DNA of 64,000 nt from Fodinibacter sp963747405 (GTDB lineage: Bacteria > Actinomycetota > Actinomycetes > Actinomycetales > Dermatophilaceae). Position numbers and translations under genes: made by a program. Of the stretch, positions 56,241-64,000 are shown in pieces. Position 1 is the stretch's first letter. Each line of letters opens with the position of its first letter. Location: positions 1-64,000 of the forward strand of contig CAVVFG010000025.1 in assembly GCA_963747405.1 (NCBI GenBank). The letters are read 5' to 3'. The notes beneath the pieces are model-generated. The model did not search any database. It was not told where the DNA came from and worked only from the letters and a program-made list of their open reading frames with translations.

Positions 56241-59173
56241 CCACCCTGGTGCGCCCCGACGCCCCGGTGGGCGACGCGGGCGAGGCGCCGCAGCGACCCC
56301 GCGAGCCGAGCCGGTTCGCCACCTGGCGTTCCAGCTGGGCCGTCGCCATGCGGATGGCGCGCCGGGACGTGCGCCGGCACCAGGGCCGCAGTGCCCTGAT
56401 CGTCGTCATGGTCGCGGTGCCGACCATGCTGCTCAGCCTCGTGGTCACCCTGTCGATGACCCAAGAGCTCGACAGCGTCGAGAGCATCCCCTTCGTGCTG
56501 GGCTCGGGGCAGGCGATCATCGAGGGCGTCGACGCGGCGAAGGTGTTCCAGGGCGCGGACCCGCAGCGCGGGTCGAGCGGCTCGTCGGGGCAGGCCACCT
56601 CGATCCCCGGCTACCACCTCCAGGCGAACGGATTCGACAACGCCGACGCCATCAGCGCGCTGGTCGGTGCTCCCGTCACCCCGCTCAGCGGCTTCAGCGG
56701 GCGCACCACCGTCGGCGAGCGACGCGTCAGCGTCGAGGGGCTCGCCGTCCCGGACACCCGGGGCCTCGCACCGCGCCTCCGGCTGCTCTCGGGGCGCTGG
56801 CCCCAGGGTGGCTCCGAGGCGCTCGTCACCGAGTACGGCAGGTTCCGAGGGCTTCCCGACGACGGCCGGCTCGTCGTCACGGTCGACGGCACCAACCACG
56901 CCTACGAGGTCGTCGGCGTCGCGGCCAGCGCCAGCCCCTTCGGCGCCGAGGCGGTCGTCGTGCCGACCCCGCCCGCGGGCTCAGCCCAGACCGGCACCAC
57001 GAGCTGGTTCGTGCCCGGTGGCGACCCGGTGACCTGGGCCGACGTGCGGCGCCTCAACGACCATGGCCTGCGGGTCACCTCTCGGGCCGTGCTGCTCGAC
57101 CCCCCGTCGATCAGCGAGCTTCCCGCCGAGATCCGGGACGAGACCTCGGCCGGCGCGGACCAGCTCAACATCATCGTCGGCCTCGGCGCCGCGATGCTGC
57201 TCATCGTCACGGCCCTGCTCGTCGGGCCGGCCTTCGCGGTGAGCGCGACTCGCCAACGGCGCACGCTCGCCCTCGCGGCCAGCAACGGCGCCAGCACCGC
57301 GGTGCTGCGGCGCACCGTGCTGGCGCAGGCGCTCGTGCTAGGTGGCGCCTCGGCATTGGTCGGCACCGTGCTCGGCGTCCTCGCCACCCCGGTGGTGCTG
57401 AACCTCGCCCGGGGCGACGGCGACTTCAGCCCGACTCCCCCGCTCGACGTGCGCTGGGGGCTGCTGGCCGGCATCGCGCTGTGCGCGTTGGGGAGCACCC
57501 TGGTCGCCGCCCTCGCCCCCGCACGGCGCCTCGGCCGGCTCGACATCGTCGGCGTCATGCGGGGGCAGAGCATATCGCCGCGGCCCAGCCTGCTCGTGCT
57601 GGTGGCGGGTGTGCTGCTCACCCTGATCGGCGCCGTTGCGGTGCTCGGCTCGACCGGCGTGGCCGGCATCCCGAACGTCACCAGCCTTCTGGGCCTGCAG
57701 GACAGCGGGGAGTACGGCGTGACGATCGGCGCCGTCGTGCTGATCCTCGGCGCGCTGTTCCTGGTGCCCGTCATCCTGGCCGGCGTCGGTCGGCTCGGCG
57801 GCCACCTCCCGACGACCCTGCGGATGGCGGCCCGCGACCTCGCCCGGCACCGCTCGCGCAGCGCCCCGTCGGTCGCGGCCGTGCTCGCCGCTGTCGCCGG
57901 CCTGACCTTCGGGCTCACCGGGCTCGCCAGCGACACCGAGCAGGCCCGGCAGGAGTACCAGCCGCAGACCCTCGCCGGCGAGGCCGTCATCAACCTCTGG
58001 GCGCCCGAGCCACCGCCGCTCGACGCCCTTCGGGCAGCCGCCCCCGGCATCCTCATCACCGCGAACGTCGTCTTCGACACCAAGGACCCGTTCGCCACCG
58101 GCGACGGCACGACCCCGACCGAGCCCTACCGGGTCGGCTTCCTCAACGTCGTGCCGCCCGGCTGCACCGCGGCCCGCACCGTGCGTGACCCCGAATGGGA
58201 GGCCGAGCAGGAGGCCGCCTTCCGGGCCGCGGACGCCGCCGGCACCGTCGACTCGCTGCCGCCCAGTGTGGCTCCGTGCTCCGTCGGCGGAACGACGTTC
58301 GAGGGCAGTGGCCAGGTGCTGCTCCTGCCGGTCGACGAGCTGGTGCGCCGCCTCGGCCTCGACGCCACCCAGGCGGATGCCGTGGGCGCCGGTGCCGTCG
58401 TCGCCCGCGACCTGCCGGCGAGCGCCACCCGCGGCTCCACGGTGACGCTCGCCCGGGGGACGTCCCTCGTCGACCCGGCGGCCACCGGGCCGATCGACCC
58501 GCAGGTGCTGGTCGAGCAACAGCTCGAGCTTCCGGTGCTGGAGCTGCCGCGTGGCCCCGAGACCGAGGGGAAGATGCTCAACGCCAGCCTCCTGCTCGCC
58601 GCCGACACCGCGACCACGAAGGGATGGCCCACCCGCCCCGCGAGCCTCACGCTGCGCGACCGGTCCGGCACCGCGATCACCCCGGCAGCCGCGGAGAAGC
58701 TGCAGCAGGCCGCCGGTGACGAGCTGCAGGTCAACGTCGAACGCGGCTTCTCGCGCGACGACGCGGTGGTCGTCGCGGTGCTCCTCGGTATCTTCGCGCT
58801 GCTCATCCTGGTCATCACGCTGACCTCCACGGCACTCACGCTGGCCGAGCAGCAGAGCGACCAAGCCACCCTGGCGGCGCTGGGGGCCACCCGGGGCACG
58901 AGGCGGTTGATGGCGGCTGCGGCCGCGTTCCTGCTGGCGGCCGTCGGATGCGTGCTGGGCGTCGCGGTCGGGCTGGTGCCCGGTATCGCGATCGCCCGCC
59001 CGCTGACCAGCAACGGCTGGAGCAGCGACGGCCTCCCCGCCGACGCGCACACCATCCTGGTCATCCCGTGGGCCTCGCTGCTGGTCGTCGGGGTGCTCGT
59101 CCCGCTGGCCGCGGGCGCGATCGCGTGGGTCGGCATCCGCAAGGCACCGCAGGTCACCCGCCGCACCACCTGA
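56237..59173 (+). CDS. FtsX-type ABC permease, duplicated
   Basis: A 978-residue permease with an N-terminal helix, a large external domain, three helices (about residues 315-425: AAMLLIVTALLVGPAFAV, TLALAASNGASTAVLRRTVLAQAL in parts), a second external domain, and a last set of three helices near the C-terminus (VVVAVLLGIFALLILVITLTS). The two-FtsX arrangement is typical of actinobacterial PadR-linked exporters of antimicrobial peptides or lipids. Confidence 0.93.
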   Translation: MTTLVRPDAPVGDAGEAPQRPREPSRFATWRSSWAVAMRMARRDVRRHQGRSALIVVMVAVPTMLLSLVVTLSMTQELDSVESIPFVLGSGQAIIEGVDAAKVFQGADPQRGSSGSSGQATSIPGYHLQANGFDNADAISALVGAPVTPLSGFSGRTTVGERRVSVEGLAVPDTRGLAPRLRLLSGRWPQGGSEALVTEYGRFRGLPDDGRLVVTVDGTNHAYEVVGVAASASPFGAEAVVVPTPPAGSAQTGTTSWFVPGGDPVTWADVRRLNDHGLRVTSRAVLLDPPSISELPAEIRDETSAGADQLNIIVGLGAAMLLIVTALLVGPAFAVSATRQRRTLALAASNGASTAVLRRTVLAQALVLGGASALVGTVLGVLATPVVLNLARGDGDFSPTPPLDVRWGLLAGIALCALGSTLVAALAPARRLGRLDIVGVMRGQSISPRPSLLVLVAGVLLTLIGAVAVLGSTGVAGIPNVTSLLGLQDSGEYGVTIGAVVLILGALFLVPVILAGVGRLGGHLPTTLRMAARDLARHRSRSAPSVAAVLAAVAGLTFGLTGLASDTEQARQEYQPQTLAGEAVINLWAPEPPPLDALRAAAPGILITANVVFDTKDPFATGDGTTPTEPYRVGFLNVVPPGCTAARTVRDPEWEAEQEAAFRAADAAGTVDSLPPSVAPCSVGGTTFEGSGQVLLLPVDELVRRLGLDATQADAVGAGAVVARDLPASATRGSTVTLARGTSLVDPAATGPIDPQVLVEQQLELPVLELPRGPETEGKMLNASLLLAADTATTKGWPTRPASLTLRDRSGTAITPAAAEKLQQAAGDELQVNVERGFSRDDAVVVAVLLGIFALLILVITLTSTALTLAEQQSDQATLAALGATRGTRRLMAAAAAFLLAAVGCVLGVAVGLVPGIAIARPLTSNGWSSDGLPADAHTILVIPWASLLVVGVLVPLAAGAIAWVGIRKAPQVTRRTT

Positions 59174-59181
59174 CCCCACTG

Positions 59182-59223
59182 ATTGCGGATCCGCCCCCCG
59201 ACGCGGCGGGGGAGATCCGCATT
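59182..59223. repeat. Intergenic inverted repeat, ATTGCGGATC family (copy 3)
   Basis: ATTGCGGATC (59182-59191) and GATCCGCATT (59214-59223, one change) flank a GC-rich loop after the permease gene. Probably also serves as its terminator. Confidence 0.7.
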
Positions 59224-59411
59224 CAGTCGGCACGGCATCCGGATCTGTGCGGGTCCGGCGGGGCGGTGGGCGGGCGGCGGATTCCAGCTGGGTGGGGGTG
59301 TCCGCCCGGGCCGCTAGAATCGAGTCAGCACAGGGTCTTGGTGCGTCGTTGGAGGCGGGTTCGGCGCACGCCCGCTGCGCCCTGCCCGGGCGCCGACCCC
59401 GGAAGCCCTCG

Positions 59412-60674
59412 ATGTCCCCGCTCTCCTCCTACCGGCGGCTGTTCACCCTCGCCGGTCCGCTCTACGTCGCCGTCGCGTTCGTCGGCCGGCTGCCCCTGGC
59501 GATGGCCCAGATGGGCTCGCTCCTCCTCGTCGCCGGCACCACCGGCTCGTACGGCACGGGCGGTGCCGCGGCCGGTGCTCTCGCCGTTGCCAACGCACTC
59601 GGCGCACCCGTCGCCGGCAGCCTCGCCGACCGGGTCGGCCAGCGGCCCGTGGTGCTCGTGCAGTCGGTGCTCGGCGGCTTCGGGCTGCTGGCCCTGGTCG
59701 CCCTGGCCCACGCCGAGGTCGCGCCCGCCCTCGTCGTCGCCACCGCCGCCGTCGCCGGTGTCGCGATGCCGCAGATCGGGCCGCTGGCCCGGGTGCGCTG
59801 GCGGCCGATCACCCGCACCGAGAAGCACCACCAGCCGCACCTGATGGAGGCCGCCTTCTCCTACGAGGGCGCGGCCGACGAGGCGAGCTTCGTGCTGGGC
59901 CCCGCGCTGCTGGGGCTGCTCGTCGTGCTCGCCAGCCCCGAGCTGGCCCTGGTCGTCGCGGCCGGCATCCTGCTCGTCTTCGGCTGTGCGTTCGCCCTGC
60001 ACCCGACGGCCCGCCTGGCCCACGCGCACCGGGCCGCCGTCGTGACCGGTGCCCGCCTCGTCACCGCGACGTTCATCGTGCTGCTGGTCGCCCAGCTGCT
60101 CATCGGCGTCGTCTTCGGCTCGGTCCAGACCGGCACCACCGTGCTGGCGACGGATGCCGGTCAGGCCGGGATCGCCGGCCTCGTGCACGCCTCGCTCGGG
60201 GTCGGCTCCGTCATCGCCGGGCTGGCCGTTGCCGCGCTCCCGGCCCGCTTCGGCTACGCCGCAAGGGTTCTCGTCGCGGCGACCGGGCTCGCGCTGCTGT
60301 CGCTGCCGTTGTTGGCGACCGACACCCTTCCCCGCCTCTTCGCCGTCGTCCTCGTGCTGGGCCTCGTGGTGGCGCCGTACATGATCAGCGTGTTCATGCT
60401 GGGGGAGCGGGCCGCGCCGGCGTCTCGCGTCGGCGCCGCGATGACGCTGCTCGCCGGCGCGACCGGCATCGGGTACGCCGTGGGGTCGGCTGCCGCAGGC
60501 CGGCTCGCCGACGTGTACGGCCACACCGGCGCCTTCGCGGTCACGGTGACGGCCGCGGTGTCCGCTGCCGTCCTCGCCGCGGTGTCGCAGCCGCTGCTGC
60601 GCGGCGTCGGCGACCGGGCCGACAGCGCACCGGTCGACGCGCGGCGCGGGAACGCCGCCGTCCCGACCGGGTGA
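59412..60674 (+). CDS. MFS protein
   Basis: A 420-residue protein with about twelve helices: YRRLFTLAGPLYVAVAFVGRLP start, GSLADRVGQRPVVLVQ (motif A), EAAFSYEGAADEASFVLGPALLG in the middle. This is the pattern of actinobacterial MFS transporters of unknown substrate. TAGAAT at 59315-59320 is a plausible -10 about 90 nt upstream. Confidence 0.87.
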   Translation: MSPLSSYRRLFTLAGPLYVAVAFVGRLPLAMAQMGSLLLVAGTTGSYGTGGAAAGALAVANALGAPVAGSLADRVGQRPVVLVQSVLGGFGLLALVALAHAEVAPALVVATAAVAGVAMPQIGPLARVRWRPITRTEKHHQPHLMEAAFSYEGAADEASFVLGPALLGLLVVLASPELALVVAAGILLVFGCAFALHPTARLAHAHRAAVVTGARLVTATFIVLLVAQLLIGVVFGSVQTGTTVLATDAGQAGIAGLVHASLGVGSVIAGLAVAALPARFGYAARVLVAATGLALLSLPLLATDTLPRLFAVVLVLGLVVAPYMISVFMLGERAAPASRVGAAMTLLAGATGIGYAVGSAAAGRLADVYGHTGAFAVTVTAAVSAAVLAAVSQPLLRGVGDRADSAPVDARRGNAAVPTG

Positions 60675-60783
60675 GGCGCCCGGGGGCGCACAACCTTCGA
60701 CAAAGGTGCGGCACGGTGCATCCGAACCGGCGGCCCAGCGGGAAGAGGAGGTGTCACCCCACCCCCACCCGAAGGACACGAGC

Positions 60784-61620
60784 ATGCGCACTCTCCTCGC
60801 AGGGGCCGCGGCCCTGGCCGTCGCCGCCCTGCCGATCGCGGCGTTCGCGACCCCCGCAGCAGCGGCCGACGACGCCACCGTCGTGGTCGTCCACGGCGTC
60901 CCCGACCTCACGGTCGACGTCTATGTCAGCGCCGACGCCACCTACACCGCCGAGGACCGGCTGCTGACCGGCTTCACGCCCGGCACCGTCACCGACCCGG
61001 TGCAGGTCGCCGGCGGCAGCTACAACCTGGCCGTCTTCCCGGCCGATGCCGACCCGTCCGGCGACCCCGCGATCGAGGCCAACGACGTCGAGGTACCCGC
61101 CGGCGCCAACATCAGCGTCGTGGCCCACCTCGACGCCGACGGCCAGCCCGTCCTGACGCCCTACGTCAACGACGTCAGCAAGGTGGCCGCCGGCCAGGGC
61201 CGCCTCATCGTGCGGCACGACGCGGCCGCCCCGGCCGTCGACGTGCTCGCCGGTGACACGGCGGTGTTCACCAACCTCGCCAACCCCGACGAGGCCAAGG
61301 CCGACCTGCCGGCCGGCACCGTCTCCGCGTCGGTGGCCCTCACCGGCACCACCGACCCGGTGATCGGCCCGGCCGACGTGCCGGTCGTCGAGGGCGAGGC
61401 CACCATCGTCTACGCCTGGGGCTCGGCAGCCGACGAGAACCTCGCCGTCGCCGTGCAGACCATCTCCGGTCTGCACAGCTCGCCGTCCGGCGTGCCCTCG
61501 GGCACCGCCGACGCCCCGGCCGACAGCACCCCGGTGCTGCTCGGCGGCCTCGCCCTGCTCGGCGTGCTCGTCGCCGGTGGAGCCGCCGCCCAGGCCCGCC
61601 GGGTGCGCGTGAACGACTGA
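60784..61620 (+). CDS. Secreted DUF4397 protein with C-terminal membrane helix
   Basis: A 278-residue protein with signal peptide MRTLLAGAAALAVAALPIAA cut near AAAADD. Two DUF4397 beta domains (VVVVHGVPDLTVDVYVSAD and GRLIVRHDAAAPAVDVLAG) carry paired strands. A C-terminal helix LLGGLALLGVLVAGGAAA and basic end anchor it in the membrane; no LPxTG-type motif is seen. It is next to a class F sortase gene, a recurring pairing in actinobacteria, so it may be its substrate or partner. Confidence 0.9.
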   Translation: MRTLLAGAAALAVAALPIAAFATPAAAADDATVVVVHGVPDLTVDVYVSADATYTAEDRLLTGFTPGTVTDPVQVAGGSYNLAVFPADADPSGDPAIEANDVEVPAGANISVVAHLDADGQPVLTPYVNDVSKVAAGQGRLIVRHDAAAPAVDVLAGDTAVFTNLANPDEAKADLPAGTVSASVALTGTTDPVIGPADVPVVEGEATIVYAWGSAADENLAVAVQTISGLHSSPSGVPSGTADAPADSTPVLLGGLALLGVLVAGGAAAQARRVRVND

Positions 61621-61662
61621 CGGTCCCGGGTTCGGTTCCGTCCCCGCCGAACCCACCCGGTC

Positions 61663-61701
61663 GGATGCCGGGGGTCCGCTCCCAGCGGACCCCCGGCATC
61701 C
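61663..61701 (+). terminator. Strong hairpin between DUF4397 and sortase genes
   Basis: Perfect 18-bp arms GGATGCCGGGGGTCCGCT and AGCGGACCCCCGGCATCC close on a 3-base loop. It would stop or attenuate transcription from the DUF4397 gene into the sortase gene. Confidence 0.8.
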
Positions 61702-61765
61702 ACCCCGTCCCCCGCTTCGCACCGACCCCGGTGGCCGAGCGCCCACACCGACCCAGGAAGCAGCC

Positions 61766-62488
61766 GTGAGCCCGAGCACCCGACGCAGCGCCTGGACCAC
61801 CGTGTCCGTCGTGGCCCTCGTGGCGTCCGTTGCGGCACTGGTCTCCCTCACCGCGTGGTTCGTGGGGCGCCCCCAGGCATTCGCCGGCGCCGCACTGTCC
61901 GACCTGCGGTCGGGCGCGAGCCCGACCCCCACACCCACGGCATCCGCCTCGACGCCCCGGCCCACGTCCGATCCCGCACTCCCGCAGCCGGCCACGCGTG
62001 ACGCCTCCCTCGACGCGCTGCGGTTGAGCACGGCCCCTGCTCCGTCCCGGCTGGTCATCCCCGAGCTGGGCGTCGACGCCACCGTCACGGGCGTAGGGGT
62101 GCAGGACGACGGCGCGATGGTCATCCCCGCCGCCCCGACGAGCGTGGGCTGGTACCGGTACGGCTCCGCCCCGGGCGACCCCGAGGGCAACACCGTGATC
62201 GCCGGGCACGTCGCCACCCGGGAGGACGGTCCCGGCGCCCTCGCCCCCCTACGCGGCGCCACCCCCGGCATGCGCGTCAGCGTGACCACCCCGGACGGGA
62301 CGACCCACCGCTACGAGATCGTGGGCCGCGAGCTGGTCGTCAAGAAGGCCCTGCCCGTCGACGAGATCTTCGCGCGCGACGGCTCACCGCTGCTCGTGCT
62401 CATCACCTGCGGCGGCGAGTACCTCCCCGAGCTGCGCAGCCACCGCGACAACGTCGTCGTCACGGCGGTCCCGGTCACCGCCGGCTGA
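61766..62488 (+). CDS. Class F sortase
   Basis: A 240-residue transpeptidase with an N-terminal anchor helix (TTVSVVALVASVAALVSLTA), a Thr/Pro/Ser linker, and the sortase core: IPELGVDATVTGVGVQDDGAM, GNTVIAGHVATRE (catalytic His), LLVLITCGG (catalytic Cys) and RSHRDNVVV (catalytic Arg). GTG 61766 follows AGGAAG. It would act on the outer face of the membrane; its substrate motif is unknown. Confidence 0.93.
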   Translation: MSPSTRRSAWTTVSVVALVASVAALVSLTAWFVGRPQAFAGAALSDLRSGASPTPTPTASASTPRPTSDPALPQPATRDASLDALRLSTAPAPSRLVIPELGVDATVTGVGVQDDGAMVIPAAPTSVGWYRYGSAPGDPEGNTVIAGHVATREDGPGALAPLRGATPGMRVSVTTPDGTTHRYEIVGRELVVKKALPVDEIFARDGSPLLVLITCGGEYLPELRSHRDNVVVTAVPVTAG

Positions 62489-62534
62489 AGGACCACCCGC
62501 CAACACCGCTACCCGCCGGATCGACCGGATGCCG

Positions 62535-62765
62535 TCACCGCTCCTCCCGGTGCACGCTCAGCACGTCACCGAGCCCGCACTGCAGCACGTCGCAGATCGC
62601 GGTGATGGTGCTGAACCGTACGGCCTTGGCCCGGTTGTTCTTGAGCACCGAGAGGTTGACGACGGTGACGCCCACGGCGTCGGAGAGGGCCGCCAGCGTC
62701 ATCCCCCGCTCCTCGAGCAGCCGGTCGAGGTGGCACACGACCCGGTGCGGCTCGTCGACCGGCAT
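62535..62765 (-). CDS. YozG-like HTH regulator (second copy)
   Basis: A 76-residue Cro/CI-type repressor with MTLAALSDAVGVTVVNLSVL and the block LKNNRAKAVRFSTITAICDVL, close to the transposon-borne protein at 13485 but otherwise diverged. It follows its DUF2975 partner with a one-base overlap (TGATG). Autoregulation through the palindromes at 63485-63532 is likely. Confidence 0.9.
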   Translation of the reverse strand: MPVDEPHRVVCHLDRLLEERGMTLAALSDAVGVTVVNLSVLKNNRAKAVRFSTITAICDVLQCGLGDVLSVHREER

Positions 62766-63460
62766 CAGACCAGGCCGTCGACGTCGTCGCGCAGCCGGCT
62801 GCCGGCCTTGAACGCCTCGGCGAGCATGGCCACGACCAGTCCGGCCACCATCGGCACCCAGGGGATGTCGAGCGTGAACGTGGTGTCCAGACCGGGGACG
62901 TCGAGCCCGGTGAGGACCATCGCGTCGCCGACCATCCGCAAGAAGTACGCGACGGGTGCGCCGACCACGAGAGAGCCCGCGACGACCCGCAGGCGGGTGA
63001 CGTTCAGCGGGTCGAACGGGTCGCCGGACGCCACGGTGCGCAGCACCAGCACGACGCACCAGCACGAGAGCATCACGAGGCCGGCCATCAGGATGCCGGG
63101 CAGGAGGTCGAGCAGCCGCTGGCCCGAGCTCGGGTCGGCCGCGTCGATGGCATACGAGGCCGGGCCGTAGCCGATCCCGACCGCGTCGAGCGGTGGCACG
63201 GTGACCGCGCTCTCGACCTGCGGGGTCAGGGGGGTGCCGCTCGCCCAGGCAGCCAGCGGCTCGACCACCCCGGCGAGGATCGCCCCGAGGGCGACCGCCC
63301 CGAGCAGGACAGCCAGTCCCCACCGGTCGAACCGGTCGAAGGCGAGCGGGTCGCGACCCGGTGCGCGGTCGGCGCCGCGGCCGGTGCCGGCCGCCGGGTC
63401 CGGACGGTCGGACCGGCCCCCGCCGCCGGTGTCGTCGGTGTCGTCGGCGTGGTTGGTCAT
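62765..63460 (-). CDS. DUF2975-family membrane protein (second copy)
   Basis: A 231-residue protein with an acidic, disordered head (NHADDTDDTGGGGRSDRPD) and four helices. The conserved segment is SGDPFDPLNVTRLRVVAGSLV, as in DUF2975. It has the same gene order and overlap as 12787-13706, but the head and external loop differ. ATG 63460 lies 25 bp from a 48-bp AT-rich palindrome. Confidence 0.82.
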   Translation of the reverse strand: MTNHADDTDDTGGGGRSDRPDPAAGTGRGADRAPGRDPLAFDRFDRWGLAVLLGAVALGAILAGVVEPLAAWASGTPLTPQVESAVTVPPLDAVGIGYGPASYAIDAADPSSGQRLLDLLPGILMAGLVMLSCWCVVLVLRTVASGDPFDPLNVTRLRVVAGSLVVGAPVAYFLRMVGDAMVLTGLDVPGLDTTFTLDIPWVPMVAGLVVAMLAEAFKAGSRLRDDVDGLV

Positions 63461-63484
63461 GGCGGCTCCCCGATTCCTGTGTCT

Positions 63485-63532
63485 ATCGAATGTCGATATG
63501 ACTGATAAACGATATGCATATCGAGATTCGAT
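63485..63532 (-). promoter_or_regulatory. AT-rich palindromic operator of the second DUF2975-HTH pair
   Basis: ATCGAATGTCGATAT (63485-63499) and ATATCGAGATTCGAT (63518-63532) pair with one mismatch. Between them TGATAAACGATA (63503-63514) is identical to the core of the operator at 12765-12776. Confidence 0.75.
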
Positions 63533-63640
63533 GTCAACAGGCTGCCTGCGCCGCGGTCGGGTGCTCAGCCGTCTGCCAGGGCGGCCACCTGAGCACCCGA
63601 CCCTCGCAGCGCGCCCCGCGTGGTGGGGCAGGATGGGGGC

Positions 63641-64000
63641 ATGAGCGACCAGCACCGCCCCGACCCCGACCCGGACGCCGCCGAGCGCGAGGGCGTGCCG
63701 GTCACCGTCACCAGGGACGGCGAGCGCGTGGTGGTCGTGACCCCCGACGGGATGGGCGTGTCCGACCACGACGACCGCACCGACGACGACGGGCGCGAGC
63801 GGCCCACGAACCCCGCCGACCTCGTCGAGCAGCCGGCCAAGGTGATGCGGATCGGCTCGATGGTCAAGCAGCTGCTCGACGAGGTGCGCAGCGCCCCGCT
63901 CGACGAGAAGGGCCGGGCCCGGCTCGCCGAGATCCACTCCCGCTCGATCCGTGAGCTCGAGGACGGCCTGGCGCCCGAGCTGGTCGAGGAGCTCGAGCGC
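63641..64000 (+). CDS. bpa: Bacterial proteasome activator Bpa, 5' part
   Basis: The first 120 codons are present; the gene runs off the window. After an acidic head, NPADLVEQPAKVMRIGSMVKQLLDEVRSAPLDEKGR (read in parts) and IHSRSIRELEDGLAPELVEELE match Bpa (DUF2587), the ring-shaped ATP-independent activator of the actinobacterial proteasome. This supports an actinobacterial host with a 20S proteasome. CAGGAT lies 12 nt before the ATG. Confidence 0.92.
   Translation, partial: MSDQHRPDPDPDAAEREGVPVTVTRDGERVVVVTPDGMGVSDHDDRTDDDGRERPTNPADLVEQPAKVMRIGSMVKQLLDEVRSAPLDEKGRARLAEIHSRSIRELEDGLAPELVEELER

Noticed and set aside
1..64000. CRISPR array, tRNA or rRNA genes
   Set aside because: No regularly spaced repeat-spacer pattern and no recognisable tRNA or rRNA sequence was found on reading; a covariance search was not possible here.

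Overview
The window is GC-rich actinobacterial DNA. Codon third positions are strongly G/C, GTG starts and ATGA/GTGA stop-start overlaps are common, and several start codons sit 12 nt after a TANNNT box. The gene content also fits actinomycetes: a bacterial proteasome activator, a mycothiol-type DinB-like isomerase, a class F sortase beside a DUF4397 protein, and a HutF-type histidine pathway. A member of Micrococcales is likely, but this is inference.

Left part, 1-16767: a complete Tn7-like transposon can be delimited from the sequence. Bases 1-15 (TGTAGGTTCCGGCGC) are repeated perfectly and inverted at 16753-16767. Two 26-bp direct repeats of the TnsB-site type follow the left end, and then come tnsA, tnsB, tnsC and tniQ, all overlapping (95-5676). 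The cargo (about 5.7-16.6 kb) is a run of small unrelated genes on both strands: orphan immunity proteins (Imm26, SUFU-like), two toxin-antitoxin pairs, a GNAT enzyme, a P-loop kinase, small membrane proteins, a DUF2975 + HTH pair, an HdeD-lipase fusion and a DinB-like isomerase. Nearly every gene junction carries a short GCGGCA-type motif, always on the + strand whichever way the genes point. This resembles a cassette array, but no integrase is present. Six bases after the right end, a second, diverged left end with the same architecture begins (16774), followed by a tnsA gene cut off after about 96 codons. Two related elements were therefore stacked at one site.

Middle, 17.2-39.6 kb: ordinary host chromosome. 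It holds an NTF2-like protein with an AraC/GyrI regulator, an alpha/beta hydrolase, a pterin-dehydratase/VOC protein, an ornithine/DAP-type decarboxylase, a DUF389 membrane protein with a Gly-Thr-Ser repeat tail, an AMIN-like lipoprotein, a double GNAT protein, a RibD/DHFR-like reductase, an M20 peptidase, a CDF metal exporter, two MFS exporters, a SigE-family sigma factor with its probable membrane regulator, and a TPP-riboswitch-controlled thiamine-precursor ECF transporter in which both ATPases and the T component form one protein.

Right part, 39.6-64 kb: histidine utilisation genes (hutI-hutF-M20 amidohydrolase, hutU, hutH) lie in three transcription units. Each has a GTCT-N8-AGAC palindrome upstream, and an IclR regulator is nearby. 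Then come an ABC exporter divergent from MarR-IclR, a quinone oxidoreductase, a DUF1304 protein, a PadR-ABC-FtsX export module, an MFS protein, DUF4397 + class F sortase, a second DUF2975-HTH pair whose AT-rich operator shares a 12-bp core with the one inside the transposon, and the start of the proteasome activator gene. Several families of intergenic inverted repeats are scattered through the host part. No tRNA, rRNA or CRISPR array was seen.
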